A stretch of 64,000 bases of DNA from NCBI GenBank assembly GCA_037178625.1, contig CM074142.1, positions 372,001 to 436,000 on the forward strand. Direction: 5' to 3'. The notes beneath the pieces are model-generated. The model saw only the letters and a program-made list of their open reading frames with translations. It had not been told where the DNA came from and did not search any database. Below, in pieces: positions 34,220 through 44,607 of this stretch. The stretch is from Skeletonema tropicum (taxonomy: Eukaryota > Bacillariophyta > Thalassiosirophyceae > Thalassiosirales > Thalassiosiraceae). The translations under genes and the position numbers were made by a program. Within the stretch, counting starts at the first letter, position 1. Every line of letters starts with the position of its first letter.

Positions 34220-37165
34220 TAGCCCATTCTACTTCGTGGCGATAGATTAGAAGCCCATTTGAGCGTCAAAGTCGGATTGCCTGTGTAGAAGCGATTCTAT
34301 AAGTGGCCAGCGAGAGGCCCGAATGGATGAAAAGCAGCTTGTTGCAGCCCATTCTACTTCGCGGCGATAGATAAGAAGCCCATTTGAATATCAAAGACGA
34401 ATTGCCTTTTTAGAAGCGATGCTACGATCTCAAAGCTGATTCAATTAGTCCGAATTCATAAAACGCAGCTTCTAGTAGCCCATTCTACTTCGCAGCGATA
34501 GATTGGAAGCTTTTTGAAGCCTATTTGAATGTCAAAGTCGGATCGCCTGTGTAGAAGCGATTCTATGAGGCCAGCGAAAGGCCCGAATGCATAAAAAAAA
34601 CAGCTTCTAGTAACCCATTCCAATTCGCGGCAATATATTTCTATCATATTTGAACGTTAATGTCAGATTGCCTGTGTAGAAGCGATGCTACGAGCTCAAA
34701 GCTGATCTGATAGGTCCTAATACAAAAAAGCAGTTTCTAGTAGCCCATTCTACTTCGCGGCGATATGTTTGAACGTCAAAGACGGATTAACTCTGAAAAA
34801 GCGATGCTACGATCTCAAAGCTGATCTGATAGGTCCGGATACATGAAACGCAGCTTCTTCTTCGTGGCGATAGAGTGGAAGCCCATTTGAGCGTCAAAGT
34901 CGGATTGCCTGTGTAGAAGCGATTCTAAGAGGCCAGCGAGAGGCCCGAATGGATGAAAAGCAGTTTGTTGCAGCCCATTCTACTTCGCGGCGATAGATCA
35001 GAAGCCCATTTGAATATCAAAGACGAATTGCCTTTTTAGAAGCGATGCTACGATCTCAAAGCTGATTCAATTAGTCCGAATTCATAAAACGCAGCTTCTA
35101 GTAGCCCATTCTATTTCGCAGCGATAGATTGGAAGCTTTTTGAAGCCTATTTGAATGTCAAAGTCGGATCGCCTGTGTAGAAGCGATTCTATGAGGCCAT
35201 TGAGGCCCGAATGCATAAAAAAACAGCTTCTAGTAACCCATTCCAATTCGCGGCAATATATTTATATCATATTTGAACGTTAATGTCAGATTGCCTGTGT
35301 AGAAGCGATGCTACGAGCTCAAAGCTGATCTGATAGGTCCTAATACAAAAAAGCAGTTTCTAGTAGCCCATTCTACTTCGCGGCAATATGTTTGAACGTC
35401 AAAGACGGATTAACTCTGAAAAAGCGATGCTACGGTCTCAAAGCTGATCTGATAGGTCCGAATACATGAAACGCAGCTTCTAGTAGCCCATTCTACTTCG
35501 TGGCGATAGAGTGGAAGCCCATTTGAGCGTCAAAGTCGGATTGCCTGTGTAGAAGCGATTCTAAGAGGCCAGCGAGAGGCCCGAATGGATGAAAAGCAGC
35601 TTGTTGCAGCCCATTCTACTTCGCGGCGCAAATGTCAAAGACGAATTGCCTTTTTAGAAGCGATGCTACGATCTCAAAGCTGATTCAATTAGTCCGAATT
35701 CATAAAACGCAGCTTCTAGTAGCCCATTCTACTTCGCAGCGATAGATTGGAAGCTTTTTGAAGCCTATTTGAATGTCAAAGTCGGATCGCCTGTGTAGAA
35801 GCGATTCTATGAGGCCAGCGAAAGGCCCGAATGCATAAAAAAACAGCTTCAAGTAGCCCATTTCAATTCGCGGCAATATATTTATATCATATTTGAACGT
35901 TAATGTCAGATTGCCTGTGTAGAAGCGATGCTACGAGCACAAAGCTGATCTGATAGGTCCTAATACAAAAAAGCAGCTTCTAGTAGCCCATTCTACTTCG
36001 CGGCGATATGTTTGAACGTCAAAGACGGATTAACTCTGAAAAAGCGATGCTACGATCTCAAAGCTGATCTGATAGGTCCGAATACATGAAACGCAGCTTC
36101 TAGTAGCCCATTCTACTTCGTGGCGATAGAGTGGAAGCCCATTTGAGCGTCAAAGTCGGATTGCCTGTGTAGAAGCGATTCTAAGAGGCCAGCGAGAGGC
36201 CCGAATGGATGAAAAGCAGCTTGTTGCAGCCCATTCTACTTCGCGGCGATAGATCAGAAGCCCATTTGAATATCAAAGACGAATTGCCTTTTTAGAAGCG
36301 ATGCTACGATCTCAAAGCTGATTCAATTAGTCCGAATTCATAAAACGCAGCTTCTAGTAGCCCATTCTACTTCGCAGCGATAGATTGGAAGCTTTTTGAA
36401 GCCTATTTGAATGTCAAAGTCGGATCGCCTGTGTAGAAGCGATTCTATGAGGCCAGCGAAAGGCCCGAATGCATAAAAAAACAGCTTCAAGTAACCCATT
36501 TCAATTCGCGGCAATATATTTCTATCATATTTGAACGTTAATGTCAGATTGCCTGTGTAGAAGCGATGCTACGAGCACAAAGCTGATCTGATAGGTCCTA
36601 ATACAAAAAAGCAGCTTCTAGTAGCCCATTCTACTTCGCGGCGATATGTTTGAACGTCAAAGACGGATTAACTCTGAAAAAGCGATGCTACGATCTCAAA
36701 GCTGATCTGATAGGTCCGAATACATGAAACGCAGCTTCTAGTAGCCCATTCTACTTCGTGGCGATAGAGTGGAAGCCCATTTGAGCGTCAAAGTCGGATT
36801 GCCTGTGTAGAAGCGATTCTAAGAGGCCAGCGAGAGGCCCGAATGGATGAAAAGCAGCTTGTTGCAGCCCATTCTACTTCGCGGCGATAGATCAGAAGCC
36901 CATTTGAATATCAAAGACGAATTGCCTTTTTAGAAGCGATGCTACGATCTCAAAGCTGATTCAATTAGTCCGAATTCATAAAACGCAGCTTCTAGTAGCC
37001 CATTCTACTTCGCAGCGATAGATTGGAAGCTTTTTGAAGCCTATTTGAATGTCAAAGTCGGATCGCCTGTGTAGAAGCGATGCTACGATCTCAAAGCTGA
37101 TCTGATAGGTTTTTTATATGATTAGCAACATCTAGTAACCCATTCTACTTCGCGGCGATAGCTCA
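34220..37165 (+). repeat. Higher-order satellite: five about 128-bp monomers per about 640-bp unit
   Basis: Monomers begin AGCCCATTCTACTTCG and contain a TCAAAG-C-GATTGCC core, GAAGCGATGCTACG and a CGCAGCTTCTAGT end. Five distinguishable variants follow in fixed order, marked by TTCGTGGCGATAG, GAATATCAAAGACGAATT, GAAGCTTTTTGAAGCC, CGTTAATGTCAGATT and GGATTAACTCTGAAAAAGC. The TTCGTGGC variant starts at about 34233, 34860, 35497, 36117 and 36755; shorter intervals coincide with local deletions. Copies of the same variant are nearly identical while different variants in one unit differ strongly, the mark of a true higher-order repeat. No frame longer than about 65 codons crosses it. Confidence 0.93.
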
Positions 37166-37471
37166 AACATGTCTCAGTAGAAGCTGTTGCCGCTGGCTGA
37201 ATGGGGCCAGACCCATCGAATCGTCTTCAAGGTTGCAGTGACGAGGAGAGACACTGCGTTGAAGAATTTTGAGCTACCGGCTTGCTGGCTTTCTCAGATC
37301 AACTCCATCGTAGCTTTGTCTGTGCAGGTGCAAATATGTGCAATGGTCAGATCGTCTCTTACTTCTTCTGCACAAACATTGCTTTAGTTGCTTCTTTTAG
37401 TGTGATTTGTTATGTGAGGCTTCTAATCGCCTTTCTCTCGTACAATATCCTTGGTTCGTGACTGTTATGCA
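37166..37471. other. Satellite edge and 3' flank of the GTPase gene
   Basis: Diverged repeat edge and non-coding sequence. A 66-codon frame at 37187-37387 is not supported by any family feature. Confidence 0.4.
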
Positions 37472-38485
37472 TTAAATAAAGCAAGTAGAAAAAAACGATC
37501 TGAAGCATGAAAAAATTGAGCATCGCTTTTCATCGTCGGAGCTGTAGCGAGCGAACAAATCCAAATCCTTTTCATATCGTGGCTGATAAACAAAGTAGTT
37601 TTTTTCTTTTTCCAATCTTTCCCGTTTTTCTCGTTCTATTTGTTGCTGTCTCTCCTGCTCTATTTGCTCCTGCTCACGAGTTTCCAATTCTGTCACTCCC
37701 ATCTGTACCAACATTTCCATAGCTTCAGTAACTCCTTCGCCAGTGAGTGCACTGGCCTCTACATGAGGAATACGATTCCGTTTACACCAGAGTAATATCA
37801 TCAATCGATTGGCAGGCAACTGATCTTCGGCTTGTTGAAGTGATTTCAGATATGTTGCATCGTTTGACCACGAAGTCTCTTTTAATGAGTAAGTCAATTT
37901 TTTGGGCACTCTACCACGCGTACGATCTTCGGGCTGTCGATCTGTCTCGCTTTCATCAGTAATGTAGTCTTCTGCAGCGTATTCATAAGCGTACCCCTTT
38001 CCTTTGTACTCTCCGTTAGGAAATCCCATGACAGAACGATATTCATCCTGACGCATACAAGGTGATACTTCTTTTCCCTCACGAATGAGGTCTATTTTGC
38101 TCGCTACGACAATGAAGGGCACCCGTCGCCTTCTTTTCCTCTTCTTCAAGGACATATTTTCATCTTTGCTTTTCTCTCTCGCCATGTCCTCTTCCTCCCA
38201 ATGCTTTAACTTTTGTATCCACTCAGAATGCCATTGCATGAGATGTAGAAATGATGTACTAGATGTGGCATCGTAAACTAACATGCAGACATGAACATTA
38301 CGAAATAACGAGTCGCCAAGAGGTTTGCTAGTCTCAGTCTGGTTGTTACATCCGCGATTGTGAAGGGAGCGTTCATGTTCCCTGTAGGCGCTGTGTAGTT
38401 GAGATTGTGTTTCTTCGTTGACATCTTTTATTCTACCGTTTGGAAGCGAATATAATTGGTCCACTCGTTGATCCATTTGATCCAT
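37472..38485 (-). CDS. Ras-like GTPase, N-terminal half missing
   Basis: The 337-residue frame carries the second half of a Ras/Rab-type G domain: VCMLVYDATSSTSFLHL (strand 4), FIVVASKIDLI (G4, SKID instead of NKxD) and HVEASALTGEGV (G5). The tail is charged and coiled (about 255-300), ending with several Cys (CSIFSCFRSFFSTCF), which fits lipid attachment. The P-loop GxxxxGK(S/T), switch I and DxxG motifs are absent, and none was found in the upstream 400 bp. The start ATG lies inside the terminal repeat of the adjoining MULE element, so the front half was probably lost or displaced. Long inserts (about 55-70 and 105-125) are unusual for the family. Function as a GTPase is doubtful. Confidence 0.7.
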   Translation of the reverse strand: MDQMDQRVDQLYSLPNGRIKDVNEETQSQLHSAYREHERSLHNRGCNNQTETSKPLGDSLFRNVHVCMLVYDATSSTSFLHLMQWHSEWIQKLKHWEEEDMAREKSKDENMSLKKRKRRRRVPFIVVASKIDLIREGKEVSPCMRQDEYRSVMGFPNGEYKGKGYAYEYAAEDYITDESETDRQPEDRTRGRVPKKLTYSLKETSWSNDATYLKSLQQAEDQLPANRLMILLWCKRNRIPHVEASALTGEGVTEAMEMLVQMGVTELETREQEQIEQERQQQIEREKRERLEKEKNYFVYQPRYEKDLDLFARYSSDDEKRCSIFSCFRSFFSTCFI

Positions 38486-40728
38486 GATCCAGCATTTTTT
38501 TTAAGAAAACGGGACAGGATTGCAAGAAACTGTGCCAAAAAAATTTCATAACCCTAAATAACTGAATGAAAAATGTCCTCAAAATGACTCTAGGCTAGAC
38601 TCGATTTTTGCGAGATGGCGCGGGAGAATCCTCGTACAATGTAATGTGGCGCGGAAGGAAACAGTGACAAGTGTTAGTTCTTCTTAGTACGGCATCAGGC
38701 AGTGAGGGCATAAGTTGTTGTTGTTGTGCAGCAGTTTAGGTGGAAAAAGCAGTATGTAGCGGCAAGTCGTTGTTATAATAAAATGTTTACCCCCCTACAT
38801 TATTTGTGTTACTCTACTGATTAAGTTGGCGTCTTCTTAACACCTTTCCAGTGAGGCTAACGAATGCTTCAGGGGCTTCGAAGGTAGCGTATGCATCTGG
38901 AATTGCAGGAATATTGATTCTCCATGACATTCTTCAACCTAGTGACTTGTTCATCCGTCTCCATATTAACTCCGTTTGCGAAAGCCACAAGACCTGGGTG
39001 ACGACGAGAAAAAACGTTGTTAAAACGGAAGTTGTAGCGTTCGAGGCCGCAATTGCTACGGGAGCACAGTCGATAATTAGCTTCGTTGGAGACATATTCA
39101 TGAAGATTCCATAAATCAAGAACCCCCTTTTTCAACAGCCACTGCCTGTTGAATTGTGTGGGTTGTTAAGAAATTGTGTGAGGTTGTGGTATTCAATCTG
39201 AAGCAATGAACAATCAAACAAGACAACTCACTTTTCGATGTACGTCAAAAATTCAACCATAAGCTTTCTGCCGACATCCGAAGCGATCCATTGCTGCACT
39301 GGTACGTTTGGACCATTCTCCACGGCAATATCAGTAGCGCCATTTGCACTCTAAACAATCTCAGCAACAAACCACACCGCCTTGCCGTTGATAGTCTTCA
39401 TGTCATCTTTCGGGAGGACTGTAAGAAGATCAAGCTTAACCGGAAGCATAAAATACGACACGACTTCCTTGCGGAATCCCATCGAGATCATCTTCTTACG
39501 AATTGCCTGCTTCCAATGAAACAAGCAACCGATGAGACGAGCGTTAGGGAAGCAAAACTTGATAGCGTTGTAGAGTCCACTTTCGAAATCAACTCCAATT
39601 GTCTTTGGATCAAACTTATGATTGAGATCTTCCTCCATCATTCGAAACACCGTGCGATAACAGCTCGGTGTCTTTCCAGTCATCAACGCGTAGTAGCATG
39701 GAAGATAGATATCATAAGTTTGGTCGAAGATCATGACGATGAGGCACTGGTAGAATGGGCTTGGTGTTGAGGAGAAAGTGCCGTCAATGAACTACTTAAG
39801 AAGAAAATGTTATGTGAGGCGAATATTATTCATATCAATAATAGCAAAAATAAATAAAGAGGAATGCACTCACAACTTGCGATTGGTTCACTTTCAGTCG
39901 ATCCATCAATGCCTTCTTCGTAAATGTGGTTCGATCAAAAGTAGACGCCCATTCTGGGGGATTCTTCAGCCCAGCAGCAACGGGAGGAGGAGGAGCAGCA
40001 GCAGCATCGGGATCAAACGTAGACGCCCATTCTGGAGGATTCTTCAGCCCAGCAGCAACGGGAGGAGCAGCACCAGCACCACGGTTGGGATCAGACGTAG
40101 ATGCCCATTCTGGGGGATTCTTCAGCCCAGCAGCAACGGGAGGAGCAGCAGCAGCACCAGCTGAAGGAGCAGCGGCCCATTCAGGCGGATTTTTCAACCC
40201 CACGACAGCTGCTCCTCCTTCGGGCGGATTCTTCAACCCCCCAGCAACAGCGGCATCTTCAGGCAAAGACTCCGACCCTGCAACAGATGGTGCAACTTGA
40301 AGTGAAATTGGTGAGTGTTCGACAAAATTGGTGACCAAACAAGCAAAACAGCACGCAAACGGGCATAGGCGGAGCAAATCTCATCATCTCTAACACGTTC
40401 TCAATCATCGCACCATTCTGTGATAAGTAGCAAGAAGTATGTAAAACACTGGAGGATGGCGTCTCTACTGTGAACACTGTGTGTTTTATGAGCAATTCGA
40501 ACAATGCGGCCAACAAAAACGAGCGCTGGATCAATCTGGACCAACCGTTTTTTTTCCAACTACTAAAAACGCACTTTCCCGCCAGAACAGACAGGGACAC
40601 CTAATGCCACTCCAATGACCTGGAACAAAAACCGGCACTCATGACACTTTCTCGACCCCTTTTCCACCGGGACCCTCTTTCTTGTGCGCCTGGATCACTG
40701 GATCAAATGGATCAACGAGTGGACCAAT
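38455..40728 (-). mobile_element. MULE-type DNA transposon
   Basis: The ends are inverted repeats of about 38 bp: ATTGGTCCACTCGTTGATCC at 38455 matches the reverse complement of the sequence ending at 40728. Thirty bases are identical, then a 1-bp indel and TGATCCAG. The interior carries a spliced MULE transposase gene on minus. No matching 9-bp target duplication is visible (GCGAATATA on the left, AATACAATT on the right). The left end overlaps the first codons of the GTPase gene. Confidence 0.8.
38840..40377 (-). pseudogene. MULE transposase, three exons, with stop and frameshift
   Basis: Exons: 39874-40377 (true 5' end uncertain), 39232-39791 and about 38840-39145, joined by GT-AG introns in matching phase. 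Exon 1 encodes about six copies of GLKNPPEWAS separated by Ala/Pro linkers, then TFTKKALMDRLKVNQSQV. Exon 2 has the MULE core: FIDGTFSSTPSPFYQCLIVM, YYALMTGKT, IGVDFESGLYNAIKFCFPNA and RLIGCLFHWKQA. The D, D and C-x-FHWKQ features match the RNase H-like transposase domain. Exon 3 has QWLLKKGVLDLWNLHE and SNCGLERYNFRFNNVF. One in-frame TAG (39351-39353) interrupts exon 2, and a frameshift near 38930 separates the last segment (IPAIPDAYATFEAPEAFV). The gene is therefore inactive but recently decayed. Confidence 0.82.
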
Positions 40729-40913
40729 AATACAATTAACCGTCCCGCCCACAACAGAGAACCCATGGCCGACAGAGCTACACGTCCCCTTCTGCCAGGC
40801 CTGATGGATATAAGTTGAGAAACAATCAAAGATATGGATCGGGGTCTATGTGACTAATAATCATTGGAGTAGAGAAGATATCCGAAGAAATAATAACACA
40901 CTAACCTACGACA

Positions 40914-42587
40914 ATGGTGGAATTCTCTCAATATCCCAAAGCGGCAAATGGCGTGGAAGAGGATAAGCTGCACGGCCCAGATGAAGATTGCAATGAAGAA
41001 GAAACCCGTGAACTCAATCGTCGCAGCGGCAAGGGCCTATATTTGATCATGGCCGTCATCGCTGTACTTGCAACCGCTGCGTTAGTTGTAGCATCAACTT
41101 CGCTTGTGCAGCACAATCGAGATAGATCGTTTAAAGCTACAAAGAAACCAGCGAATCTTTTTCCACCTTCACAAAGAGGTGCATCTACAGCGTATGCTCG
41201 TTCCTTCCGTGGCGGTGGCACTACAACTGGACTTGGTGCTACAGAAAATGACTCCACACAGAGCTCTGTAAATTCTTTCGTTCACCCCACAACATACCTA
41301 CAACGAAATGATATTGCAGTATATCCAACGTCGGCGCCTACTCTAGTGTCTACAGAAGCTGTTGCTGCACGCCCTGCTCCTGTGCCAACTGAAGTAGGAG
41401 TAGTTACTGAGCCGCTAGATTGGCCTCCAGATACTGTTTCTGCACTGCCTTCTACTGAATATATTACTTCAGTTGATACCCCCGCGCCAACTAGTGCAAT
41501 CACGGTACCGACTACTCTCAATTCAACTGAAACTGAAGTTGTTACTACGGATTTTACTCCCGAACCAACTAGCACTCCATCACTCTCACCTTCATCTCCT
41601 CGGCCGACGTCGACACCTTCTGCTCGACCTTCAGCTCAGCCGACCAACAAGCCGTCATTCTCACTCTCACCTTCCCATCAGCCTACGGAGAAGAAATACT
41701 GTGTCAACATCAAGTTCATTACCGACAATTTTCCAAGAGACAATGGCTTTACATTCCTAGCGACCAAGTCTGGGGAAGTTCTCCATGAAGAAGATGCTGG
41801 GTTCATGACGAAACGAAAGTCAGAATACCTCATATCATTTTGCGATCTTTCACTAGGCAGCTATACGCTTGTTGTTACAGATACTAGTGCAGATGGAATG
41901 TTTGCTTATGGCAAAGGGTCTTATGTCGTAGATATTGATGGTCAAGTCGTTCTCGTTGGCGGTAGGTTCAGGACATATGAAATATCTCACGAAATCCTCG
42001 TAGGTGTCAATGCAATTATGAGCGAAACAGAGCAAGGATTTCTCGATGCTCATAACTCGCGTCGTAAGGGGTTCCACGAGAGTCAGGATGTCTCGTATAG
42101 GCCCATGACATGGTCAGCTGAGCTGGCAGCAGGAGCATCCGCTTGGGCAAAGGAGAAGGCAAAGACATGCACTAATGATGAAGGAGAGTCAGGAATGTTT
42201 GGACAAAATGCTTCGTCCCAAAGACTTCTTCGCCCCGACTTGGCTCGTTCACCAGACATGATTGTCAGCTGGTGGATGAATGGATTTGATGCAGAGCAAT
42301 CTACATGGGGTGCAAATCTTCAGCCGGGTAGTGCCGTGCTGTGGAGGGCTGCGCTGTACGTTGGCTGTGCCGCTGAGATTGCTGAGATTGAGAACTGCCC
42401 TGAAGGGCAACGAGCGTGTTATTGCCAAGTGACAAATTGCAGATATGCTCGAACCACCAACTGTGCAGTAAAAAAGAACAACTGGCTTCAATCAGTCATT
42501 GATGATAATGGGCCACTCTGCAATCCATTGTTTTGTCCTGGAGCTGATGAGACTGGTAAAATTGTGGAAGGTGCTTGCCATGTCTGA
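40914..42587 (+). CDS. CAP-domain (SCP/PR-1) type II membrane or secreted protein
   Basis: 557 residues, one exon. A cytosolic acidic N terminus (about 1-40) precedes a transmembrane helix (LYLIMAVIAVLATAALVVAS, 43-62). A long Thr/Ser/Pro stalk (about 75-260) contains repeated TPAPT/PTS motifs likely to be O-glycosylated. Next comes a beta-rich domain (CVNIKFITDNFPRDNGF, SYTLVVTDTSADGM, about 265-360). The CAP domain covers about 370-557: FLDAHNSRRKGFH, MTWSAELAAGASAWA, FGQNASSQ and a Cys-rich end (CPEGQRACYCQVTNCRYA). CAP proteins are secreted and bind lipids or act at the cell surface; the exact role here is unknown. A fragment and a broken paralogue follow downstream. Confidence 0.85.
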   Translation: MVEFSQYPKAANGVEEDKLHGPDEDCNEEETRELNRRSGKGLYLIMAVIAVLATAALVVASTSLVQHNRDRSFKATKKPANLFPPSQRGASTAYARSFRGGGTTTGLGATENDSTQSSVNSFVHPTTYLQRNDIAVYPTSAPTLVSTEAVAARPAPVPTEVGVVTEPLDWPPDTVSALPSTEYITSVDTPAPTSAITVPTTLNSTETEVVTTDFTPEPTSTPSLSPSSPRPTSTPSARPSAQPTNKPSFSLSPSHQPTEKKYCVNIKFITDNFPRDNGFTFLATKSGEVLHEEDAGFMTKRKSEYLISFCDLSLGSYTLVVTDTSADGMFAYGKGSYVVDIDGQVVLVGGRFRTYEISHEILVGVNAIMSETEQGFLDAHNSRRKGFHESQDVSYRPMTWSAELAAGASAWAKEKAKTCTNDEGESGMFGQNASSQRLLRPDLARSPDMIVSWWMNGFDAEQSTWGANLQPGSAVLWRAALYVGCAAEIAEIENCPEGQRACYCQVTNCRYARTTNCAVKKNNWLQSVIDDNGPLCNPLFCPGADETGKIVEGACHV

Positions 42588-43415
42588 AGACGTTGATTAT
42601 GTGTCTTGAGATTATGTGTAATAGGTTGTTTATGTGGTAGGAAGAGGTAGGTAACATGGAATAAGTTTAATAAGTTCTAGTTATCTCCTCTTTTTTACTC
42701 TTCTGTTCCAATGAGCTCTTCGACGGAAACAAGTCAGGAGCGTATGGACAAAATGCTTCATCCCAGAGACTTCTTCAACCCGACTTGGCTCGTTCGCCAG
42801 AGATAGGATCTGCTGATACAGTATTGGACAGAGCCTATACGGAAGGCAGCATAGGAGATAATGATAGTGTTAGCCTTAGTGATAGCTCCGTGAGCAATGG
42901 TGCAGGGGCTAGTAATAGAGAGAGACTACGTACATAACTGCATAGACATAGATGGCTATGCACTTGCATATACCCTCAATATGGCCGATATTGTCAGCTG
43001 CCGTTTGCAAGTATGTCTGACCCCATTGAAAAAGACTGCAGCATTTGCGCTGCCCTTTGCTGTAAGTAAGAAAACTCTATATGATCCTTTTACTACACGT
43101 AAGAAACACGGTTACGACATTTCTCGTAGCTCACAAAGTCTCCATGCAACTTTGGTGGGAACGAGCCCCAACCGTACCTGGAGGAATTAGTACAAATTTC
43201 GGCGCTTTCTGCCAAAATAATCCGCGAACACACCGAAAGTTGCATAAATAGAGAGGCCGAGAGCTTTCGGGTTCTTCACCATGAACAACGAACTCGTTGC
43301 AGAAAAGTACAATAAAGTACACTCCGAACACTGAAGCTGATGAGCCCAGCTCATTAATCCCCAACCAGTGTTCAGCAAGGTATTCTTTACCGACATTAGA
43401 TTGCAGCAAGGCAAG
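42588..43415. other. Intergenic between CAP copies, with a gene fragment
   Basis: It contains the 3' flank of the CAP gene, whose first 130 bp are repeated after the second copy at 45960. A short coding fragment (42721-42806) is listed separately. The 97-codon frame at 42897-43190 has no known features. Confidence 0.45.
42721..42806 (+). pseudogene. CAP-gene fragment
   Basis: About 85 bp reading GNKSGAYGQNASSQRLL-like sequence followed by QPDLARSPE matches the CAP gene segment ESGMFGQNASSQRLLRPDLARSP. Flanking coding sequence is absent. It is an isolated relic of a third copy. Confidence 0.8.
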
Positions 43416-43879
43416 ATGATGGACGATATCTCTGATATTTCCCTACCAGACATAGAAACTGCCGACGGTGGGGTAGAGGTAGAGCATCAGCATCCGGCGC
43501 ATAATCATGTGAAGCCCGCCCACAAGAAGTATGCAATCATCACAGCTGGTATTGTGGGTCTCACCCTAATTGTCGCTGGAGTAATCATGGGAACAAGACA
43601 GCCCAGTGGAAGTGCTTCCGATGGCGTTCAAGCCGCATTCCTAACAGAAGAGACTCCCACGCTGATTTCAACCGGAGCTGCTCCGAAGATTCCTCCTCCT
43701 GTTGCAGACGATTTCTTCTGAATGCGTTGTTGGTGGCGTTTGCACTGAGGAAGGCGCACAGTGTTCAAGTGGAGAATAATCATGCTGTGGACAGACATTC
43801 AATTCTCTCGAGTGTGAATGTTCCGGTGGAGAGTGGATGTGCATGCATACTGATGCATGTTTAGTACCTGATTGTGGAG

Positions 43880-44408
43880 ATCTGAACACACCTGCCCCTT
43901 CCGCTTCCCTTCCTTCCTGCGATCTCTTTTGGTCAGTAGCTGCTTTTGTTGCGGCGGCCATTTTGACATTAGCTGTAGTCGTCGCCTCTGCTGCACGCTG
44001 CATCTTCTTTTCAGCCCTCTCCTGCAATTTTCTCTGCCCCCTTCTCAATGGCGCTCCACTTTCAATTGCAGTCTCACGTTCAACCGATTGCATTTCTCTT
44101 GCGGTAGTCTCGACTTTCCTTTTCAGTTGTTGGTTATCAGCAGACAATACTTCTATTTGTTTATCTCGCCTTTGCGTTGCCCTCTTCAGATCGTATACTC
44201 TTGGATCCGTCTTCTTATTATCTGACGTCGGCGCCTTTGTTGGCTGTGACGGATTCCGCTGGACGTTCGGGGCATGCGGTGCATTGGATTTCTTCTGCTC
44301 ACCACCCTTTATTTTGCGGCTAAAAGTTCTCTTCCTCTTTCTCTTTTTTGGCTTTGGCGCTGCCTCGGCACCGGCCGCCATTGCGGTATCATCATTACTC
44401 TCTTCCAT
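43880..44408 (-). pseudogene. Antisense Lys/Arg-rich coiled-coil fragment inside the CAP paralogue
   Basis: From an ATG at 44408 the minus strand encodes about 175 residues: an Ala/Pro start, a basic stretch (KPKKRKRKRTFSRKIKGG), then a coiled coil (LKRATQRRDKQIEVLSADN, VETTAREMQSVERETAI) and an Ala/Lys helix. Reading on past 43880 enters the reverse of the Cys-rich domain, so the true C terminus is missing. It resembles the N-terminal part of transposon-borne proteins but no family is certain. Confidence 0.5.
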
Positions 44409-44568
44409 TGTCGCTTTTGTGCACCGCTGAGATCTCTGCTTGTTGCTTTCGGAGCATCGGCGAGCTCTCCGATGCGTTGAGTCTTTTGAAGATCGGAGTT
44501 TTGTCGACAAAATTGGCTGGTTTGGCAACAAAAGCTCCACAGGGTGAGCACTTGAGCCCACCAAACTC

Positions 44569-44607
44569 TTGGGGCGCATAGACCATACCCCCGTCTATGC
44601 GCCCCAA
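44569..44607. repeat. Perfect 15-bp stem-loop
   Basis: TTGGGGCGCATAGAC (44569-44583) pairs perfectly with GTCTATGCGCCCCAA (44593-44607) around a 9-nt loop. A second symmetric motif, ATGGCCAATTTTGGCCAT, lies near 44683-44700. Both are within the DNA that interrupts the CAP paralogue and may mark an element end. Confidence 0.85.

Noticed and set aside
34220..37165. Regular repeats suggesting a CRISPR array
   Set aside because: The monomers are about 128 bp, contiguous without unique spacers, and the genome is eukaryotic.
38455..40728. The two GATCAAATGGATCAACGAG copies as a target-site duplication
   Set aside because: They are in inverted, not direct, orientation, so they are terminal inverted repeats.
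43837..44430. 197-codon plus-strand frame
   Set aside because: Beyond the Cys-rich domain it is the hydrophobic complement of the Lys-rich antisense coiled coil.
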